64,000 nucleotides of DNA, from contig LR746269.1 in NCBI GenBank assembly GCA_902729315.2, positions 3,041,001-3,105,000 of the forward strand. The letters are read 5' to 3'. The DNA is from Spirodela intermedia. Lineage: Eukaryota; Streptophyta; Magnoliopsida; Alismatales; Araceae. This document shows positions 59,201 to 64,000 of the stretch, piece after piece. The position numbers were made by a program, and so were the translations under genes. The notes beneath the pieces are model-generated. The model was not told where the DNA came from. It saw only the letters and a program-made list of their open reading frames with translations, and ran no database searches. Position 1 is the stretch's first letter, and each line of letters begins with the position of its first letter.

Positions 59201-62200
59201 GAACGCAGCTGTCGCCATTCTGGGCCTCCTTTCTTGGTGCAGTTTGGTGATGACCCCCAACCCTCAATGCGTTTGTGTGTGCGTCCTCCTGCGCCAAAAA
59301 GAGGAACAAATTCGTTTTGCTTCTCACGAGGTTATCGTAGATTTCTCTGTTCATATCAAGCCTGGACGCCATTATTCTATATAAATATCTTGTTAACCCC
59401 GATTCATCATTTTTTCGTATTATCATATAGTTTTACGCTCTTGATTCACCCGGAGCGGTAGGCTGGTTGGAGCCTCTCTCTCTCTCTCTCTTCCTTCTTC
59501 GCCGACTCTACCAATCTTCCTCTCCACCCTCCCTGCCCCATCTCCCCCCTTCCATCCCTCAGCTCTAACCCCTCTCCTTCCTGAACGAATCCCTCTCCAT
59601 CTCACCCACCCCTTGTGTCGTCATATGGGTAAATATCATTTAAAGATGATAGTTTAATGTGTATGTACGATCCAAAGTGAAATGTCCATCTGTAAGCTGT
59701 AATCAAAACCAGATGTTAGTTTAGTACCTATGTACCTGTATGCAAGCCTTAGCTTTCATTAGATACAGACTCTTATAGTTTATTACGCCATGTATACTAA
59801 TTTAGCCATATTTACTACCCGAATTGGATTTATATGTCACAATCCACTGTCATAGGGTAACTGTCATTTATGGTGCTATTGAATGCTTTAGCCGATAGTC
59901 AAAAGATTAGTCCCCATGATAGCCTAGGTGTACGCTACCAATATGTATTGATGATTCTTGTCCAATTACGAGGTAAGTGTGTAGATAAACTATTGCATTT
60001 ACACATGTAAATCCTAATGGTACTGTTTTATCAAGTATATGAGCAAGAAATGTAATGTACATGTAGTTGTTGGTGACTCTGACACCATTAAAATATCTTT
60101 GTGGAAACAATGATTCAGCATCAAGTTTATGTTAAAAAAGTTTTGAAGATAAATGATTGTGTTACAATTTCAAAGGTTAAAAGGATGAAAATGGAATTAA
60201 TACTACTAGTGCTCATATTAATGGCACCAGATCTACCATGTGGTATGATGTAGAAGCATAGATACTAGATGTCAATAAGGATAGTAATATGTCATGCAAG
60301 GTACAAACTCATTTACACCATCACTTAGAAAGCACTAGATAAAAAATCATGGAATTTTCTTTTTTTTTTTCATTAAGAATGATAAGAGATTATGATTTTT
60401 ATATACAAAATTTAAGTATAATCAATAAAGGTGTGAGTGTGTCATTAGTGAGAGTAGAGAGATTGAAATTGGACAAGATATCCAAGATTAGAGGTAGAAT
60501 TATTTTAAGATTACTGAAAGATTTTGAAGTCCATATTAGCACAATAGAAAAAATACAAGAGAAAGATATCTCTCACTATAGAATGTGAGAGGGAAGGAAA
60601 GCTGTATTGACACCAATCTAGGGGAAATTATAGTGAGTAAGTGAATAGGCCCCATTGTTGCGATTGCGGTACTCAAGGCTAATGTAGGAGCTTACTATGG
60701 TATAGATTTTGGTCATGATACATCACTCCAAAAAAAAGAAATTGAGAACATAGATGAATTTTTGTTCTTGAGTAGCCTTAAATATGTGCTTGATTTTATT
60801 GTGTACCATCAAAAAATGAAGATATGTGTCGTACACGCAATCAGAGATGGAAAGAAACAAGTTTGCCATGTGACCCTATGACTACTCTCATAACTAAAAT
60901 GCAAGATATGGATATTTTGGGCTTTATATGAAAGCATAGTTATGTGAAGCTCTTTGAAAGATAGCTTAGGTCCTAGCTTTCTCTTGTATTGGCAAAAATC
61001 ACAATTTTCAAATTAATGATCCATCAATTAATAAATATTTGATTTGGATGCTTAACCACATAAAAGATTGTGAATTAGAGCTTAGTTAATTCAAAAGTTC
61101 ATAACATAACATAGGGTAGTTATGGAAAAGGTTTGATTTTCTCCATTCCTAAGACATTTTCTAATTCTTTTGAAGATCATTAATTTTAGAAAACTTCTCA
61201 TTAAAACGATTTCTTGGTTTTTCTTGTTATTCTCTCTGACTATGATTTGTGTTCATACATACTTCATGCTAAAATGATGATAATATGTACAGATTTTCTG
61301 GGCCATTGAAAATATTATCAAAGTGAACCTTGATGATCAAAAGTATGTAAAATGATTGCAAAAACCTTTTGACAGAATGTACTCTCCACAGTGAGCTGGA
61401 TGCAACAAGACAAACTTTGAAAAATTTTGCCTTTTTTGGGCTTGCAACCTCCCATGTCCTATATGTATTTATTTATGATAAAGGTCTCATGAGATTTATT
61501 AAAGAAATCCAAAAACTTTGTGTAGGATGCAATAAAAACTCACCACCCTTTGTAATTTATCATTGGGTGATAACACTTTTTTTGATTTTCCAAACTCAAT
61601 GAGTCCAAATTTTTTTCAATAAATTATGAAAGTTTCAGAAAACATCTAATAAATTTTATGATTGAGACATTATTTTCATAAATTCTTTAATTTTTTTTCC
61701 TACAGGAATCTTATATTTTAAGCATTTTTTCCCTCAAGCTTTTCTTGGGGATCATAGGATAAATCAAGAAACGACAAGGAAGAGGGGGATGGGGGGCTAA
61801 ACATTGGCTACTTGTGATGTAGACAATTACACCTCATTATTTTACCCTTGACTACAATGATATATCTAACTTAAATACTTTAGGCGCGTGGTGGAAAAAT
61901 GACCTGCGACTCATTCAACTCTTGAGTCAAAACTATCTTGGAATAATTAAAAGCACTTCCCCTAATAAGACCTTCAATTTTGGTCAATACCTATGAAAAT
62001 AACCTCGCATTAATTAATTACATATGAGTAAAGTTATTGTCACAAAATTGGACCTGGTATCAGAATTTAATAACCTAAAAATTACCCCATCATGCTGCTC
62101 TTGAGTTGTGCGTATTGCGTCCCATTAAATAATAATACTTGCATTTTTCCCATCTTTAGGGTCAACTTATGGATAAACATGTACATTAAATAGGAACCTA

Positions 62201-62434
62201 AACCTCTCATGAGCCTAGAGATGGGGTCTACCTCAACGAGGGCCGTCGATTAGAGGGGTTTAGCCTGGTGATCGAACGCGTGTGAATCCCAGCATGCGCC
62301 GGCGAACGCAAAAGATCTGTGGCCTCTGTGACTTGGCCCTTCGAGACGGAAAGATGTTTTGAAGTGTTCAAAGCTGACCGGTCCCGATCGCGTGCCCACG
62401 TTCTTAGGCGGCGGCGACCGTTGTCATTGTTGCA
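59201..62434. other. VQ 3' flank and AT-rich intergenic DNA
   Basis: The first 200-250 bp are the probable VQ 3' UTR. A CT-rich patch with many CCCTCC words lies at 59475-59610. 59.6-62.2 kb is AT-rich; frames at 60349-60588 and 61369-61602 have no recognised domain and may be remnants of old mobile DNA. From 62.2 kb GC content rises toward the VAMP gene. Confidence 0.45.
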
Positions 62435-62440
62435 TATAAA
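62435..62440 (+). promoter_or_regulatory. Putative TATA box of the VAMP72 gene
   Basis: TATAAA in the context TTGCATATAAATTACG lies about 310 bp upstream of the start codon, just before a pyrimidine-rich leader. The distance allows a 5' UTR of roughly 280 bp starting near 62470. Motif evidence only. Confidence 0.4.
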
Positions 62441-62512
62441 TTACGAAAATGCCCCGCACGCGAGGTAGGAAGCGGGAAACGTCGTAGAAGACTTCTACAA
62501 AAGCGCTCCCCT

Positions 62513-62645
62513 GCAGCCTCTCCAATTGCCTCCTCTCCACTCTTCTTCTTCTTCTTCTTCGTCTTCTTCTTCTTCTTCGCTCTTCTGCAGCTTTTCCAAC
62601 TGCCTCTTATCTTATCTTCTTCTTCTTCTTCTTCTTCGCTCCTCT
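62513..62645. repeat. TTC microsatellites in a tandemly duplicated leader of about 74 bp
   Basis: GCAGCCTCTCCAATTGCCTC (62513) and GCAGCTTTTCCAACTGCCTC (62587) each lead into an array of CTT/TTC repeats ending TTCGCTC. This is a two-copy duplication in the probable 5' UTR of the VAMP gene. Confidence 0.8.
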
Positions 62646-62749
62646 CCTCTTCTGGTCACTTGAGGAGAATTCTAGAGCTGTCGAGGTGCGGAGGGAAGGC
62701 GTAGGCCCGGAGAACCGAGTTGGTTGTGAGGGCTGCGGGGAGGTCGAGC

Positions 62750-62939
62750 ATGGGGCAGAAATCGCTGATCTACAGCTTCGTAGCGAGGGGGACGGTGATC
62801 ATCGCGTCCTACGCGGAGTCATCGGGGAACTTCATCAGCATCGCGTCACAGTGCCTCCAGAAGCTTCCGGCCAAGAACAACAAGTTCACCTACAACTGCG
62901 GCAACCAGACCTTCAATTATCTCGTCGAGGACGGCTACA
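62750..62939 (+). CDS. VAMP72: VAMP72-family longin R-SNARE, first exon only (gene continues beyond the window)
   Basis: The exon encodes the first 63 residues plus one base of a longin domain: [16 protein letters not shown], then [24 protein letters not shown] and [10 protein letters not shown]. These match the start of plant VAMP721/722/724-type R-SNAREs, which drive fusion of secretory vesicles with the plasma membrane or act on endosomes. It lacks the insertion typical of VAMP727, which I would expect farther on in any case. The donor is GGCTACA/GTTGAG. No second exon (the family continues with a YCVVA segment) could be found before the window ends, so intron 1 exceeds 1 kb. The SNARE motif and membrane anchor must lie downstream. 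The residues IIASYAES differ from the usual ILAE/ILVE type, so the exact member is unclear. Confidence 0.85.
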
Positions 62940-64000
62940 GTTGAGTCTCGTCACCCATCTAGTCTACTCATTCGATGGATTCGAAGTGTTCTCCGGGCAA
63001 CCGCACGGTTTTACCCGATGCAACTTTGATATATGATGGCGAGCGTCAGTCGTTCCGTTTATGGCGCAGGAACAGTCTTTCCACGCGTCGGTTTTGGGTC
63101 AATAATTAAAGTTGATTTTTTTCATTAACTACATCGTTTCCGTATTTATTTTTTTCCCTTCGTTAGAGCATTATCCATTTTAGATGCGTCAAAGTAGCGT
63201 GAATTAATAGCTTTTCGTTCTCATATGGCATCTTACTGAGTCAACAGACGCTTTAATTTTTTTATTGATGAATCTACTTCCTGGTTTTAAATCCCTATGG
63301 TCATGTGTGATATTTTACGGGTTTTCTCTTTTGTTCATGATTTGGTTCATGGTATTGACCATTTCTTTTTCCCAAATTTTTGCTCAGAGATAGAAACTTA
63401 TTCTTTATTCTGCTCTATTTATAAATTTTCACCATCCATCTCTCTGGTAGCATCTGCTTTCCCCTCCCTAAAATGCTTGTTAGAATTGATATATCTCTAT
63501 GATCTGTCCTTGTTAAAAAAAAAAAAAAGTCCACCATCCATTTCTTGCTTTGGTTTTAGATTGTGTTTCATAACGAAGGACCTAAACACTGACTGGATGC
63601 TTAAATTCCTTTAGAAAAAAGATTATACTGTCTGGTACTCTGATCAGCCCGAAGAAGTCGCCTTCCCTTTTAATTCTTCGAAGTCAGGAGTGCAATAGTG
63701 TGAGGAAGATTTTTAATAGCCCATTAGACAAATCCAATTTTTAAAAATCCATTTTTTTATATGTACTTTAGTGTGATTATTATGCTATTTATCTCTTAAT
63801 AGCCCATTAGATAAATCTAATTTTTAAAAATCGAAACCATCAAGCTTGGATCACCCAATATATTTTAGAAACCGTGAGGATCTCTGTAAAACAATTCATA
63901 TACTTTGGCTCTATGATTATTTCCTCTCTGTGTTTACTAAATTTTTTAAACTATATGCACGTATAAATTGATAAACCAGCTTAAGATCTAAGATTTATGT
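62940..64000 (+). other. First intron of the VAMP72 gene (partial)
   Basis: AT-rich with no second exon recognised. A direct repeat (AATAGCCCATTAGACAAATC near 63716 and AATAGCCCATTAGATAAATC near 63799) with a period of about 82 bp lies near its end. The frame at 63297-63614 has no domain. Confidence 0.6.

Noticed and set aside
58768-59426. Antisense 95- and 199-codon frames with repeats over the VQ gene
   Set aside because: The 33-bp coding repeat keeps every frame open; the plus frame has the VQ motif.

Overview
This window looks like plant nuclear DNA. The genes are interrupted by short GT-AG introns, and the recognisable families are plant-specific: a group IIb WRKY factor, a CRM-domain chloroplast splicing factor, a VQ-motif protein, a plant SMP/C2 protein and a VAMP72 R-SNARE. 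Decayed LTR retrotransposons and long CT/GA microsatellites fill much of the rest. The GC-rich coding exons (VQ gene, first exon of CFM3, last exon of WRKY) in AT-rich intergenic DNA would suit a monocot or another GC3-rich angiosperm. That is an impression only; the species cannot be read from the sequence.

Layout. 1-14 kb is a graveyard of one LTR family. It holds a minus-strand Ty3/Gypsy-type element that has gag remnants but no pol (window start to 6882), a solo LTR with an intact 5-bp target duplication (7754-9495) and an older, 5'-truncated LTR (about 12840-13909). 14-20 kb has no recognisable gene and carries several CT-rich repeats. 20.9-23.1 kb is a six-exon WRKY gene (+). At 24.95-25.5 kb lies an inserted piece of organellar large-subunit rRNA. 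25.5-32.6 kb is AT-rich and featureless to my reading. 32.8-34.2 kb is GC-richer and includes a diverged tandem duplication. 34.27-41.76 kb is a 14-exon gene (+) for an SMP/C2 membrane-contact-site protein like NTMC2T3. 43.0-46.46 kb is a decayed, internally deleted Ty1/Copia element (-) with matching target duplications; a fragment of the first LTR family sits inside it. 47.99-55.23 kb is a nine-exon CFM3-type CRM gene (-). 56.9-57.4 kb is a very long CT microsatellite. 58.56-59.20 kb is an intronless VQ-motif gene (+). The window ends in the first intron of a VAMP72 longin-SNARE gene (exon 1 at 62750-62939, +).

The genes do not form a pathway. WRKY and VQ proteins belong to families that can interact physically, but nothing here shows that these two do. 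NTMC2T3-like and VAMP72 proteins both act at membranes, and CFM3 acts in organelle intron splicing. All exon models are mine: they come from reading frame, splice dinucleotides, phase consistency and recalled family similarity. No alignment or expression evidence was available. I found no convincing undescribed biological system. The most unusual items are the 11-residue repeat array in the VQ protein, the 90-bp tandem repeat carrying repeated acceptor-like sites in the last NTMC2T3 intron, and the organellar rRNA insertion.
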